Source of the DNA: Caulobacter sp.
GTDB taxonomy: Bacteria; Pseudomonadota; Alphaproteobacteria; Caulobacterales; Caulobacteraceae
Assembly (NCBI GenBank): GCA_017745235.1
Contig: JAGHZU010000002.1
Span: forward strand, 1-64,000
Direction: 5' to 3'
Length of the DNA: 64,000 nt
Numbering within the stretch: the stretch's first letter is position 1; every line of letters starts with the position of its first letter. Shown in pieces: positions 36,446 through 47,138 of this stretch. The notes beneath the pieces are model-generated. The model worked only from the letters and a program-made list of their open reading frames with translations. It made no database searches and had not been told where the DNA came from. A program made the translations under genes and the position numbers.

Positions 36446-38287
36446 CTAGAGGTCTTCGGCCTCGTCCGGCTCGATCGGCGGCGCCTCGGGCGTCATGATC
36501 TTGCGGACCTCGACGATCTCGGCGCCCGGGAAGGCGTCCAGCACCGAGGCCACGAAGGGGTCGGACTTGATGGCCGCCATCTCCTCGCGCTCCTCGCGCT
36601 TCTGGCGCTCCATCAGGCTCTCGGCCCCGCCGCCGCCCTCGGCGGCGACCAGCCAGGGCTGGCCGGTCCATTCCTTGAGCGCCCGCACCAGACGACCGGC
36701 CAGATTGCCAGGCGCGCCGGGGGCGGCCTCGAAGGTGATCGCGCCGGGGCGGAAGCTGATGGGGCGCACATATTGCTCGACGTCGAGACGCAGGCCGATG
36801 TCGCGCTTCTCGGCGATCAGCTTCATGACGTCGTCGAACGAGGCCAGCACGGGCGCGCCCGGGGCCATGGCCGGCGAGGCCATGGTGCGGGCCTGGGCCG
36901 TCGCACCGCCGCTCATGCCGCCGCCGCCCATGGGCGCGCCGCCGCCGCCGCCGGGACCGCCGCCGGCGGGCTGACCGTCGCGCAGGGCCTTCAGCGCCTC
37001 TTCCGGACCGGGCAGGTCGGCGGCGTAGCACAGGCGGATGATGGCCATCTCGGCCGCCGCCATGGCGTCGGGCGCGCGGCGCACCTCGTCATGGGCCTTC
37101 AGCAGCATCTGCCACAGGCGGGCCAGCGTGCCGGGCGAGGTCTGGGCGCCGATCGAGGTCAGGCGCGCGGCCTGCTCCTTGGGCATGGACAGGGCGTCCG
37201 GCCCCAGGGCCTTGGCCACCGAGGCGGCGTGGCAGTGATCCAGCAGGTCCAGCATGACCACGGCGGGGTCGGCGCCGAAACCCCAAAGGGCGCGGAAACC
37301 GGTCAAAGCCTCGCCTGGCTTGCCGCTCATGACGTTCTCGAACAGGGCGATCGTCTGGCCGCGGTCGGCCAGGCCCAGCATGTCGCGCACCAGGGCGGCG
37401 GTGACGGGGGCCCCGCGCTCGCCCTGGACGATGGCCTGGTCCAGCAGCGACAGGCCGTCGCGCACCGAACCCTCGGCGGCGCGGGCGATCAGGGCCAGGC
37501 CGTCCTCCTCGACCTTGGCCCCTTCCTTCGCGGCGATCTTGCCGAAGTGCTTGACCAGAACGTCGGGCTCGACCCGACGCAGGTCGAACCGCTGGGTGCG
37601 CGACAGGATCGTCACCGGCACCTTGCGGATCTCGGTGGTGGCGAAGATGAACTTGGCGTGCGGCGGCGGCTCTTCCAGCGTCTTCAGCAGGGCGTTGAAC
37701 GCCGCCGTCGACAGCATGTGCACTTCGTCGATGATGTAGACCTTGTAGCGCGCCTCGACCGGGGCGTAGCGCACCCCGTCCAGCAGCTCGCGCATCTCGT
37801 CGACCTTGGTGCGGGAGGCGGCGTCGAGCTCCAGCACGTCCATGTGCCGCCCCTCGATGATGGCGCGGCAGTGGTAGCCTTCGGTGGTCAGGTCGACCGA
37901 GGGGCCCTTGACGGTGTCGGTCTCGTAGTTGAGCGCGCGGGCCAGCAGGCGCGCGGTCGTGGTCTTGCCCACCCCGCGGACGCCCGTGAGCATGAAGGCG
38001 TGGGCGATGCGGCCGGTCGAGAAGGCGTTGGCCAGGGTGCGGACCATGGCCTCCTGGCCGATCAGGTCCTCGAAGGTGCGCGGGCGGTACTTCCGCGCCA
38101 GCACGGTGTAGGCGGCGTCAGGATCCGCCGGCGGCTCGGGCGCGGTCACGGGCGTCGCAACCGGCGCGGCGACGGGCGGCGGCGCGGGCGCGTCGCCGAA
38201 GATGTCGCTGGTGTTCTCGTCCCGCTCGGCGGGCTCCTGGTCCCACGGCGGCGCGGAATCGGTCGTGAGGTCGTCGTGGTCGGCCAT
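36446..38287 (-). CDS. dnaX: DNA polymerase III subunit tau/gamma
   Basis: DnaX forms the clamp-loader ATPase. The 613-residue protein has Walker A GVRGVGKTTTARLLA, Walker B VYIIDEVHMLS and SRC-like LSRTQRFDLRR motifs (residues about 75-240), then a Gly/Met-rich linker (about 445-475) and a C-terminal domain (about 480-560) of tau. The region that binds zinc in E. coli keeps only one Cys (GYHCRAI), as I recall for other alphaproteobacteria. No frameshift site is obvious. The 4.5S RNA gene lies just upstream on the same strand. Confidence 0.95.
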   Translation of the reverse strand: MADHDDLTTDSAPPWDQEPAERDENTSDIFGDAPAPPPVAAPVATPVTAPEPPADPDAAYTVLARKYRPRTFEDLIGQEAMVRTLANAFSTGRIAHAFMLTGVRGVGKTTTARLLARALNYETDTVKGPSVDLTTEGYHCRAIIEGRHMDVLELDAASRTKVDEMRELLDGVRYAPVEARYKVYIIDEVHMLSTAAFNALLKTLEEPPPHAKFIFATTEIRKVPVTILSRTQRFDLRRVEPDVLVKHFGKIAAKEGAKVEEDGLALIARAAEGSVRDGLSLLDQAIVQGERGAPVTAALVRDMLGLADRGQTIALFENVMSGKPGEALTGFRALWGFGADPAVVMLDLLDHCHAASVAKALGPDALSMPKEQAARLTSIGAQTSPGTLARLWQMLLKAHDEVRRAPDAMAAAEMAIIRLCYAADLPGPEEALKALRDGQPAGGGPGGGGGAPMGGGGMSGGATAQARTMASPAMAPGAPVLASFDDVMKLIAEKRDIGLRLDVEQYVRPISFRPGAITFEAAPGAPGNLAGRLVRALKEWTGQPWLVAAEGGGGAESLMERQKREEREEMAAIKSDPFVASVLDAFPGAEIVEVRKIMTPEAPPIEPDEAEDL

Positions 38288-38367
38288 GGAGCGGAGTGTA
38301 GTGGCCCGGAGCGCCCAGCAAAAGGCTCGGCCCGCATCCGGCGGCCATCTGCTGACAGATTTTCGGG

Positions 38368-38475
38368 ATAGGTGGAGACCGAACGACGACCCGAAGGGAA
38401 ACTCGTTGTGGCTGCTGCCTCTCGGCCCTGACCAGATTGGCGAGCGCTTCGCCCGTCGCCGATCTCCGAGGGGCT
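38368..38475 (-). ncRNA. ffs: 4.5S RNA of the signal recognition particle
   Basis: The minus strand contains GGTCAGGGCCGAGAGG followed by CAGCAGCCACAACGA, the conserved domain IV hairpin that binds Ffh (38410-38432). Flanking segments pair to extend the rod: GGAGATC with GGTCTCC and CGACG with CGTCG. Boundaries are approximate, set by the outermost pairing. The location immediately upstream of dnaX is usual in alphaproteobacteria, and an overlapping plus-strand frame is an artefact. Confidence 0.87.
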
Positions 38476-38553
38476 ATATCGCGGGTCGCGGCCGACAATG
38501 CAAGACGGTGCGGCGTCGTGACGACTCTTCGTCGGCAATGCTAGAGATTCGCC

Positions 38554-39504
38554 ATGGCCCTATCGATCATCACCAACACCTTCGCCGGCAACCCGCTGGA
38601 CCGCGCCAGCGAGCGGCGCGGCGACGAAGCCTGGCTGGCCGAAAAGGCCGACGATCCCCATTCGCTGGCCGTGGCCATCTGGAACGGCAAGGCCCTGGTC
38701 GAGGACGTTCCGCCGCCCGCCGACGCCGAGGACGGCAAGCCGGGCGTGCAGATCGCGTACCTGCGCGCCGACATGGCCAAGGACCTGGCCGGCACGCCCG
38801 AGCGGCTGCTGTTCATGGGTCTCTGGAAGGACATCGCCGTCTTCGCCGTCGATCTGGAGGGCGGGGCTGATCCGGCCGAGGGCCCCTTGCAGGGCCTGGG
38901 TCGGTTCGAGGAGCTCCGCGGCGTGGCCCCCGCCCTGCCCCCGCCGGACGCCGGCATCCTGGCCACGGCCAAGTCGATGTTCGAATGGCGGCGCAAGCAC
39001 CGCTGGTGCAGCAACTGCGGCCAGGAGAGCCGGGTGATCGACGGGGGCTGGAAACGCGAGTGCCCCGCCTGCCAGGCCGAGCACTTCCCGCGCACCGACC
39101 CGGTGGCGATCATGCTGGCCCTGAACGAGGGCAAGTGCCTGCTGGGCCGCCAGGCCGCATGGCCGCCCGGCATGTACTCGGCCCTGGCCGGCTTCGTGGA
39201 GCCGGGCGAGACGATCGAGGAGGCCTGCGCCCGCGAGCTGATGGAGGAGGCCGGCCTGACCGCCACGGCCGTTCGCTACCACTCAAGCCAACCCTGGCCC
39301 TGGCCCTCGTCGCTGATGATGGGGCTGATCGCCGACGTCGACAGCCAGGTGGCCGCGCCGGACCAGACCGAGCTGGAGGCCGTGCGCTGGTTCACCAAGG
39401 CCGAGGCGCGGGCCCTGATCCGGGGCGAGATGGAGGGCTTCTTCGCTCCCCCGCCCCTGGCGATCGCCCACCAGCTGATCAAGGCCTGGGCCGAGGACGA
39501 ATAG
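38554..39504 (+). CDS. nudC: NAD(+) diphosphatase / RNA deNADding enzyme
   Basis: NudC hydrolyses NADH and removes NAD caps from RNA. The 316-residue protein has an N-terminal domain, a zinc ribbon with two CxxC pairs (WCSNCG and CPACQ), and a complete Nudix box (GFVEPGETIEEACARE ... EEAGL). The downstream SQPWPWPSSLM matches the NudC-specific tail. It faces away from ffs-dnaX. Confidence 0.95.
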   Translation: MALSIITNTFAGNPLDRASERRGDEAWLAEKADDPHSLAVAIWNGKALVEDVPPPADAEDGKPGVQIAYLRADMAKDLAGTPERLLFMGLWKDIAVFAVDLEGGADPAEGPLQGLGRFEELRGVAPALPPPDAGILATAKSMFEWRRKHRWCSNCGQESRVIDGGWKRECPACQAEHFPRTDPVAIMLALNEGKCLLGRQAAWPPGMYSALAGFVEPGETIEEACARELMEEAGLTATAVRYHSSQPWPWPSSLMMGLIADVDSQVAAPDQTELEAVRWFTKAEARALIRGEMEGFFAPPPLAIAHQLIKAWAEDE

Positions 39505-39593
39505 GGCGCTCGTGGCCCGCCGCGCATAGCGGGCCGGCCGGACGGGGCTCTAGGCTGGCGGCTTTCGCGCAAGCGGCCTCCAGGGAGCTCCCC

Positions 39594-40106
39594 ATGTCCT
39601 CCACGATCGCCTCCGAACGCGCCTTGCTGTCCTTCGACGAGTTCCAGCTGGTCGAGGCCACGCGCCACCCCGCCGTCTCGCGCCTGTCGGCCCGCGAGCT
39701 GAAGGCCCGCCAGATCGAGCTGCGCGGCCTGCACGACAAGGCCCGCACCGTCTCGCGCCGCAAGCGGCGGGAGGCCAAGGGCCGGTCCGAACCGCGCGCG
39801 GCCGGCGGCGAGGAGTCCCACGTGCGCCGCCGCAAGCAGGTGTTCGCCCAGGCGCTCAAGCGCGTGAACCGCGAGCTGCGGCGCGCCGAGAAGGCCGAGG
39901 CGACCAACGCCACCGTCGCCGGCGCCCGCCGGGCCCTGGAGCTGAAGCGCGAAAGTCGCGGCGCGCGCCATCCCTCGGCGGGACGCACCGCCAGCCAGGG
40001 CATGCGCTCCAAGCCCAGCGGCCGCGACACCGTGGAGATGAACCGCGCCGAAATCGGCCGGGTTTCCCAGGCGACCAAGGTCGCCCAGGCGCGAAAGGAT
40101 GGGTAG
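39594..40106 (+). CDS. Hypothetical very basic protein (170 residues)
   Basis: The protein is rich in Arg, Lys, Ala and Glu and mostly predicted helical (e.g. KARTVSRRKRREAKGRSEPR), with no membrane segment. Such composition suggests a nucleic acid-binding protein. The ATG is preceded by CAGGGAG. It shares no recognisable domain; nudC lies upstream and a converging MAPEG gene ends one base later. Confidence 0.7.
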   Translation: MSSTIASERALLSFDEFQLVEATRHPAVSRLSARELKARQIELRGLHDKARTVSRRKRREAKGRSEPRAAGGEESHVRRRKQVFAQALKRVNRELRRAEKAEATNATVAGARRALELKRESRGARHPSAGRTASQGMRSKPSGRDTVEMNRAEIGRVSQATKVAQARKDG

Positions 40107-40535
40107 CTACCCCGCCCCGCCCAGCAGGATCACCAGCTCGCGCACCACCATGATCGCCAGCACGATGGTCGCGGCCGAGAACAGGGCGAAGCGCAGCAGC
40201 ACGATGTTGATGGTGGCCTGGACCAGGCTGTGCAGAACGCGCAGGACCACATAGGCCCAGGCCAGATGGACCGCCACAGGCTCGGCATGGCCGGCGACCT
40301 GGATGGCCAGGGCGGCGGCGTAGAAGATCGTCGGCTGCTCCATCAGGTGGTTGTAGTTGTCGGCCGCCTGGCGGGCCGGCGCGGGCAGGACGTTCAGGCT
40401 GCCGGGAAAGGCCGCGTCCTGCGGCTTGATCCCGGCCTTGCCCATGGCGGGCATGCGCCGGGCGTACATCCACAGCCACATGACCAGCGACCAGGCCACC
40501 AGCCCCATCACCGGCGCGATCAGAGTGTTCGTCAT
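40107..40535 (-). CDS. MAPEG-family membrane protein
   Basis: The 142-residue product has four hydrophobic helices and the MAPEG arrangement with [18 protein letters not shown] and [13 protein letters not shown] segments. Eukaryotic members conjugate glutathione or make eicosanoids; bacterial ones are largely uncharacterised. The start at 40535 has GGGGAGGG before it. A longer frame upstream is less plausible. Confidence 0.85.
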   Translation of the reverse strand: MTNTLIAPVMGLVAWSLVMWLWMYARRMPAMGKAGIKPQDAAFPGSLNVLPAPARQAADNYNHLMEQPTIFYAAALAIQVAGHAEPVAVHLAWAYVVLRVLHSLVQATINIVLLRFALFSAATIVLAIMVVRELVILLGGAG

Positions 40536-40774
40536 CGTCCCTCCCCAGACGTTTCCAGACGCTTTTCTCCGGGATCCAGGCATGGCCGTTCCCGGGGCGG
40601 GAACCAGCTAGACAGGGAACGGCGTTATGGCAAAGCCTCCCCCTGCGTCAGGACGCCGAAGGCTTGCACGATCCTGGCGACTTGCGGCCGCGCCCTCGCG
40701 AGGACCCGGTCGCGATCCCATTTCCTCCAGGTTCCGATTTCCCCGACGTTCCGATCGAAGGATGGAGTTCCCCC

Positions 40775-41644
40775 ATGAGCAGCACACCCTCGGCCGCGGC
40801 CTCCGGCCGGTTCTCGATCGGCGGCGACCTGGAGGTCAACCGCCTGGGGTTCGGCGCCATGCGCATCACCGGCCCGGGGATATGGGGCGAGCCCGAAGAC
40901 CGCGAGGAAGCCCTGCGGGTGCTGCGCCGCCTGCCAGCCCTGGGCGTGGACTTCGTCGACACCGCCGACAGCTACGGCCCCTTCGTCAGCGAGGACCTGA
41001 TCGCCGAGGCCCTGGCGCCCTACGGCCGCACGGTCGTCGCGACCAAGGGCGGCCTGACCCGCACCGGACCGGGCGTGTGGCCCCCGGTGGGCCGGCCGGA
41101 ATATCTTCGCCAGTGCGTTCTGATGAGCCTGCGGCGGCTGAAACTGGAGCGCATCGACCTGTGGCAGCTGCACCGCATCGACGCCAAGGTCCCCCGCGAC
41201 GAGCAGTTCGGCGTGATCGCCGACATGCAGAAGGAGGGCCTGATCCGCCATGCAGGCCTCAGCCAGGTCAGCGTCGAGGAGATCGAGGCAGCCCGGAAAG
41301 CCTTCCCCGTCGCCACGGTGCAGAACCTCTACAACCTGACCAACCGCGCCAGCGAGGACGTGCTGGACTATTGCCAGGCCCACGGCATCGGCTTCATCCC
41401 CTGGTATCCGCTGGCCTCGGGCGACCTGGCCAAGCCCGGCGGCGTGCTGGACGGCATCGCCCGCGAGCTGGAGGCCACGCCCAGCCAGGTGGCCCTGGCC
41501 TGGGTGCTGAAGCGCAGCCCGGTGATGCTCCCCATCCCCGGCACCGGCAAGGTCAGACACCTGGAGGAGAACATCCGCGCGGCGGAGCTTGCGCTGACCG
41601 ACGCGCAGTTCGCGGCGCTGGACGCGGCGGCCCGGGCGGCGTGA
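40775..41644 (+). CDS. Aldo/keto reductase
   Basis: The 289-residue protein has the AKR barrel with the catalytic Asp and Tyr in DTADSYGP, Lys in ATKGGL and His in LWQLHRID, followed by the NADPH site [13 protein letters not shown]. It resembles the oxidoreductases of the pyridoxal or PdxI-like group acting on small aldehydes. The ATG at 40775 is preceded by GGAG; an upstream in-frame start adds a Pro-rich extension without support. Confidence 0.9.
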   Translation: MSSTPSAAASGRFSIGGDLEVNRLGFGAMRITGPGIWGEPEDREEALRVLRRLPALGVDFVDTADSYGPFVSEDLIAEALAPYGRTVVATKGGLTRTGPGVWPPVGRPEYLRQCVLMSLRRLKLERIDLWQLHRIDAKVPRDEQFGVIADMQKEGLIRHAGLSQVSVEEIEAARKAFPVATVQNLYNLTNRASEDVLDYCQAHGIGFIPWYPLASGDLAKPGGVLDGIARELEATPSQVALAWVLKRSPVMLPIPGTGKVRHLEENIRAAELALTDAQFAALDAAARAA

Positions 41645-41650
41645 CGGATG

Positions 41651-41667
41651 CTCCCCCTTAGGGGGAG
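41651..41667. repeat. Minimal family 1 outer hairpin
   Basis: CTCCCCC-TTA-GGGGGAG lies between the converging aldo/keto reductase and pheA. It matches only the outer hairpin of the family 1 repeat and may be a remnant or a shared terminator. Confidence 0.5.
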
Positions 41668-41677
41668 GCTTTCCAAG

Positions 41678-42526
41678 TCACACCCGGTCGCGGAACGGGT
41701 CCGCCGGGTACACCCCCAGGATCTCGAACTTCTCCGAGAAGAACTTCAGCTCGTCGAACGCCAGGGCCAGGCTGCGGTCCTCGGGGCGGCCGTCGACCTC
41801 GGCGTAGAAGAAGGTGGCCGTGAAGGCGCCGCCCTCCATGTAGCTTTCCAGCTTGGTCATGTTGACGCCGTTGGTCGCGAAACCTCCCAGCGCCTTGTAG
41901 AGGGCGGCCGGCAGGTTGCGGACCTTGAACACGAAGCTGGTCACGCAGCGGTGGGTGAACGGCGGCGGCTCGGGCGACTTGTCGGCCGTCATGACCAGGA
42001 AGCGCGTGGTGTTGTTGCGCTCGTCCTCGATGTCGCGGGCCAGGATGTCCAGGCCATAGATCTCGGCGGCCAGAGCCGGGGCCACGGCGGCGCGGGTGGG
42101 ATCGGGCTTGAGGGCCAGGGCCTTGGCCGCGCCCGCCGTGTCGCCCGCGCTCTCGTGCGCCAGACCCAGCTTCTTGAGGCTGTGCCGGCACTGGCTCAGC
42201 GCGATCGGCATGGACATGGCGATCTTCACCTGGTCCAGCTTCACGCCCTTGTTGGCCATCAGCTGGAAGCGGATGGGCTTGAAGCGCTCGCCGATGATCT
42301 TCAGGCCCGAGGCCGGCAGCAGGTGGTGGACGTCGGCCACGCGCCCGGCGATCGAGTTCTCGATCGGAATCATGCCCAGCTGGCAGGCGCCGGACTTGAT
42401 GGCCTCGAACGCCTCCTCGAACGTGGCGCAGGGCACGGCTTCGTAGTCGGGGAAGTAGGTGCGGCAGGCCTCGTGGCTGTTGGCGCCGGGCTCGCCCTGG
42501 AAGGCGATCTTCTTGAGGATGCTCAT
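41678..42526 (-). CDS. pheA: Prephenate dehydratase
   Basis: The enzyme makes phenylpyruvate from prephenate in phenylalanine synthesis. The 282-residue monofunctional form has the PDT domain with AFQGEPGANSHEA, PIENSIAGRV and the catalytic NNTTRFLV region (residues about 1-185), followed by an ACT domain (about 195-275) with the ESYMEGG motif for feedback inhibition. It overlaps kdsB by four bases (ATGA). Confidence 0.96.
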   Translation of the reverse strand: MSILKKIAFQGEPGANSHEACRTYFPDYEAVPCATFEEAFEAIKSGACQLGMIPIENSIAGRVADVHHLLPASGLKIIGERFKPIRFQLMANKGVKLDQVKIAMSMPIALSQCRHSLKKLGLAHESAGDTAGAAKALALKPDPTRAAVAPALAAEIYGLDILARDIEDERNNTTRFLVMTADKSPEPPPFTHRCVTSFVFKVRNLPAALYKALGGFATNGVNMTKLESYMEGGAFTATFFYAEVDGRPEDRSLALAFDELKFFSEKFEILGVYPADPFRDRV

Positions 42527-43260
42527 GCTTGCTTCCCGGCGTGCTGGCGCGCCGCTTCGAGGTCGGAGGGGTTGTCGACGGAGATCGGGGCGTCGGCCGC
42601 CACGGCGGCGCGGAGGATCAGGCCCAGCTCCATGGCCCGCAGCTGCTCCAGCTTCTCGCGCTTCTCCAGCGGCGAGGGCGGGGCGGCGTTGAAGTCGAGC
42701 AGGGCCTGGCGGCGGTAGCCGTAGATGCCGACGTGGCGCCACACCGGCGCGTCGCCGTAGAGGGTGGAGCGGGTGAAGTAGAGCGCCCGGCCCGACAGAC
42801 CGTCGGCCTCCATGGCCAGCACCGCCTTGACCACGTCGGGATTGGCGCGGTCGGCGATCGAGGCCTCGGGCGCGACGACGGTGGCGATGTCGCAGTCGGG
42901 ATGAGCCGCCAACAGGTCGGCGCAGGCCGACAGGACCGAGGGCTGGACGAAGGGCATGTCGCCCTGGAGGTTGATGACCACGTCGTGGCGCCCTTCCGGG
43001 TCCAGCGAATCGAGAGCGGCCAGGATGCGGTCAGAACCCGACGGCAGGGCCGGGTCGGTCAGCACCGCCTGGCCGCCCGCGGCGCGCACGGCCTCGACGA
43101 TTTCCGGGTCGCCCGCCGCCACCGCCACGGGGCCGATCCCGGCGGCCTGGGCCTGGCGAAACACCCGCACGATCATCGGAACGCCGCCGATATCGGCCAG
43201 CGGCTTGCCGGGAAGACGGGTGGCCGCCATGCGGGCCGGGATGAGGACGATCGGGGTCAT
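42523..43260 (-). CDS. kdsB: 3-deoxy-manno-octulosonate cytidylyltransferase
   Basis: KdsB activates Kdo as CMP-Kdo, the substrate for WaaA found at the left edge of the window. The 245-residue protein has the nucleotide-binding LIPARMAATRLPGKPL at the start and NLQGDMPF, with the metal-binding Asp. It is coupled to pheA by ATGA overlap and diverges from the cytochrome gene. Confidence 0.96.
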   Translation of the reverse strand: MTPIVLIPARMAATRLPGKPLADIGGVPMIVRVFRQAQAAGIGPVAVAAGDPEIVEAVRAAGGQAVLTDPALPSGSDRILAALDSLDPEGRHDVVINLQGDMPFVQPSVLSACADLLAAHPDCDIATVVAPEASIADRANPDVVKAVLAMEADGLSGRALYFTRSTLYGDAPVWRHVGIYGYRRQALLDFNAAPPSPLEKREKLEQLRAMELGLILRAAVAADAPISVDNPSDLEAARQHAGKQA

Positions 43261-43433
43261 GCGGACGTCACTGGTGAAGGCGATGCGGGCAAAACCGCTG
43301 CTGCCCGGTTGCGCACCGGGCGGTAGCGTGTAAGAGACGCGAGCGCAACATGGAGCGCGCGGGGGGGAAAACTTCCGCTCGTGGATATCGGGTCTGTCGC
43401 GAGGCGGCCCCCAAGAGGCTGGTAAGGCTTTAG

Positions 43434-44081
43434 ATGAGCGACCTGACGTTCAATAAGATCGCTGGCGGCGTGCTGCTGACCGGCCTGATCATCTTCGGTC
43501 TCCGGGAAGCGTCCGACATCGTGTTCGCCAAGCACGAAATCGAAAAGCCCGGCTACGAGATCGCCGTGGCCGAAGAGGCCGGCGAAGGCGGCGCCGCCGC
43601 CGAGGTCGCGCCCGACTGGGGCAGCGTCCTGACCCCCGCCAATGTCGAGGCCGGCAAGGCCGTCGCGGCCAAGTGCGCCTCGTGCCACAACTTCACCCCG
43701 GAAAACCACACGGGCCCCGGCCTGTTCGGCGTGGTCGGCCGCAAGCCCGGCACCCATCCGGGCTTCGCCTACTCGGCCGGCATGGTCGAGTTCGGCGGCA
43801 AGCACCCGGTGTGGGACTACGACAACCTCGACACCTTCCTGAAGGCTCCGCAAAAGGACGTGGCCGGCACGAAGATGACGTTCGTGGGCCTGAAGAAGCA
43901 GGAAGACCGGATCGCCATGATCGCCTACCTGCACAGCCTGGGCTCGACCCTGCCGATCCCGGCGCCCAAGCCCGCCGGCGCGGCTCCCGCCGCCGAAGGC
44001 GCGGCGGCCCCGGCGCAAGGCGCGCCCGCCGCCGGCGCTCCGGCCACCCCGGCTCCGGCCGCGGCGCCCGCCAAGCCCTGA
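43434..44081 (+). CDS. Membrane-anchored class I cytochrome c (CycM-like)
   Basis: The 215-residue protein has an N-terminal anchor (about 7-25), a single heme c site CASCH near residue 83 and a methionine ligand in AGTKMTFVGL, the classic mitochondria-like cytochrome c fold. A Pro/Ala tail of about 45 residues follows. The closest known type is CycM, which donates electrons to terminal oxidases in alphaproteobacteria. It ends at a strong terminator. Confidence 0.9.
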   Translation: MSDLTFNKIAGGVLLTGLIIFGLREASDIVFAKHEIEKPGYEIAVAEEAGEGGAAAEVAPDWGSVLTPANVEAGKAVAAKCASCHNFTPENHTGPGLFGVVGRKPGTHPGFAYSAGMVEFGGKHPVWDYDNLDTFLKAPQKDVAGTKMTFVGLKKQEDRIAMIAYLHSLGSTLPIPAPKPAGAAPAAEGAAAPAQGAPAAGAPATPAPAAAPAKP

Positions 44082-44105
44082 TCGGCTGGACCATCACCGA
44101 CATCG

Positions 44106-44138
44106 AGGCCGCGAAGCATCCGCTTCGCGGCCTTTTTA
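44106..44138 (+). terminator. Rho-independent terminator after the cytochrome gene
   Basis: AGGCCGCGAAGC pairs perfectly with GCTTCGCGGCCT over a four-base loop and is followed by TTTTTA. Confidence 0.9.
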
Positions 44139-44254
44139 TTGATCAGCCCGAACCTTTGCAGGCGCGGTCGAAGCGCCCTCAGCAAAGCTGGCCTTGCCGT
44201 CATTTCCTATTCCATGAGTAGGATAAGCCAACGCTGATCTAACGTTGGATCCCG

Positions 44255-44779
44255 ATGACGCCTCGCCTTCTCGCCGTTCCCGTGGCCGCCGCCCTGGCCG
44301 CGCTCTCCCTGGCCACTCCTTTGCACGCGACCGCCGCCGTCAAGGCGCCCCAGGTGGCGCTGAAGTCGCTGGCCGACCTGCCGACCCCGCCCTATCCCTA
44401 CGACGAGAAGGCCGACGCCGAGGCCGACGTGGCCGCCGCGCTCAAGCGCGCCAAGAAGGCCCACAAGCTCACCCTGATCGACTTTGGCGGCAACTGGTGC
44501 CCCGATTGCCGCATCTTCGCGGGCGTCATCGAGCAGCCCGACGTCAAGCGCTGGGTCGACAAGCACTACGAGGTCGTGACGGTGAATGTGGGCCGCTACG
44601 ACAAGAACATGCAGATCCCCGCCCGTTACGGCGTGGACAAGCTGAAGGGCGTGCCCAGCTTCCTGGTCGTGGACGGCAATGGCAAGCTGGTCAACGAAGG
44701 CGCCTTCTTCGCCCTGACCGACGCCCGCCACATGACGCCCCAGTCGATCGTCGACTGGCTGGCGCAGTGGCCGAAGTAG
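44255..44779 (+). CDS. Periplasmic thioredoxin-like protein
   Basis: The 174-residue protein has a signal peptide (cleavage near ATAAV, about residue 28) and a thioredoxin fold with GNWCPDCR as the CxxC redox site, plus VPSFLVVDGNGK with the cis-Pro. It belongs to the thioredoxin_7/DsbD-gamma-like group and probably reduces periplasmic disulfides. A 5' hairpin (CCAACG/CGTTGG, 44228-44248) lies just upstream of the start codon. Confidence 0.87.
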   Translation: MTPRLLAVPVAAALAALSLATPLHATAAVKAPQVALKSLADLPTPPYPYDEKADAEADVAAALKRAKKAHKLTLIDFGGNWCPDCRIFAGVIEQPDVKRWVDKHYEVVTVNVGRYDKNMQIPARYGVDKLKGVPSFLVVDGNGKLVNEGAFFALTDARHMTPQSIVDWLAQWPK

Positions 44780-44803
44780 GGCGGCCGAAGTAGCGCCGCC
44801 GAC

Positions 44804-45630
44804 CTAAGGCCGCCGCCACCCGGTGACGGGGCCTCCTCCCGCCGCGGCGATCCGGGCGATCGCCGCGTCCAGGGGCTCGGTCGCCACGGCCATGTGATGG
44901 GCGTTGGCGTGGAGGATCGTGTTCTCGTCCAGCAGCAAGGCCACGTGGCCGCGCCAGAACACCAGGTCGCCGCGCCGCCGCTCGGCCTCGTCCACCGGTG
45001 CGAAGAAGGCCAGTTGCATGTCGGTGTCGCGCGGGACGGCGCGGCCGCAGGCGGCCAGGGCCTGCTGAACCAGGCCCGAGCAGTCCAGGCCCGTCGATTC
45101 CCGCCCGCCCCACTGGTAGGCCGCGCCCAGATAGTCCAGGGCGGCCGCGACCGGGTCGGCCGCCGTCAGACCGACCGGCGCCAGGTGGGCGGCGATGAAC
45201 CAGCCGGTCCCTTCCCCGCGCGCGAAACGTCCCTCGGCAGCCTCGATCGCCGTCAGGGCGCCGCGCGAATAGAGACCGACGGGCCGCGACTTGATGTCGG
45301 GTTCGGCGAAGGCGTAGGTGCGGATGGCCGCCACCTGGTGGGTGGGCGGCGCGCCCGGCGCGGCCAGGTCGTCGACCGCCACGTAACCCACATAGCCGTC
45401 GCGCGCAGCCTGGCCCCAGGCGAAGCCGTCCTTGACCTCCAGCACCCGGAACCGCTCGCCGAACAGCAGCTGGTCCCATTGCTCGGCCAGCGGATGGGGC
45501 GACTTGCGCAGAGCGGCCGCGGGGACGGCGACCTGGCGCACGGCCGGCGCCGCGTAGCGCTCGGCGGCGACCACGCCCTGCAGGTCGAGGTCGGCCAGGT
45601 CGGGCCGGGCCAGGGTCAGGCGGGGATCGC

Positions 45631-45634
<4 letters not shown>
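44804..45634 (-). CDS. NlpC/P60 cysteine peptidase with SH3-like domain
   Basis: The 276-residue protein has an SH3-like N-terminal part (about 30-120) and a C40 peptidase domain with catalytic Cys in LDCSGLVQ, His in GHVALLLD and a third polar residue in HANAHHM. Such enzymes cut gamma-D-Glu-DAP peptide bonds in peptidoglycan. No signal peptide is visible, so it may act on recycled peptides in the cytosol. It starts with GTG, overlapping the aminopeptidase stop (GTGA). Peptide cleavage followed by aminopeptidase trimming is a plausible joint role. Confidence 0.9.
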
Positions 45635-47049
<1,415 letters not shown>

Positions 47050-47138
47050 GGGCGCGCCCCGGGAAGGGTGAAAATTATGCTTAACGATTCCTTGAGGGCC
47101 GCGCGCGAGGATGCGCACGCCGTCGGGAGTCCCTTCTC

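Noticed and set aside
38202..38870. Plus-strand frame over the dnaX-nudC gap
   Set aside because: It overlaps the conserved 4.5S RNA and then reads nudC out of frame.
40600..40626. EcfG-like promoter upstream of the aldo/keto reductase
   Set aside because: GGAAC and CGTT are 18 bases apart and 150 bases from the gene, outside the accepted spacing.
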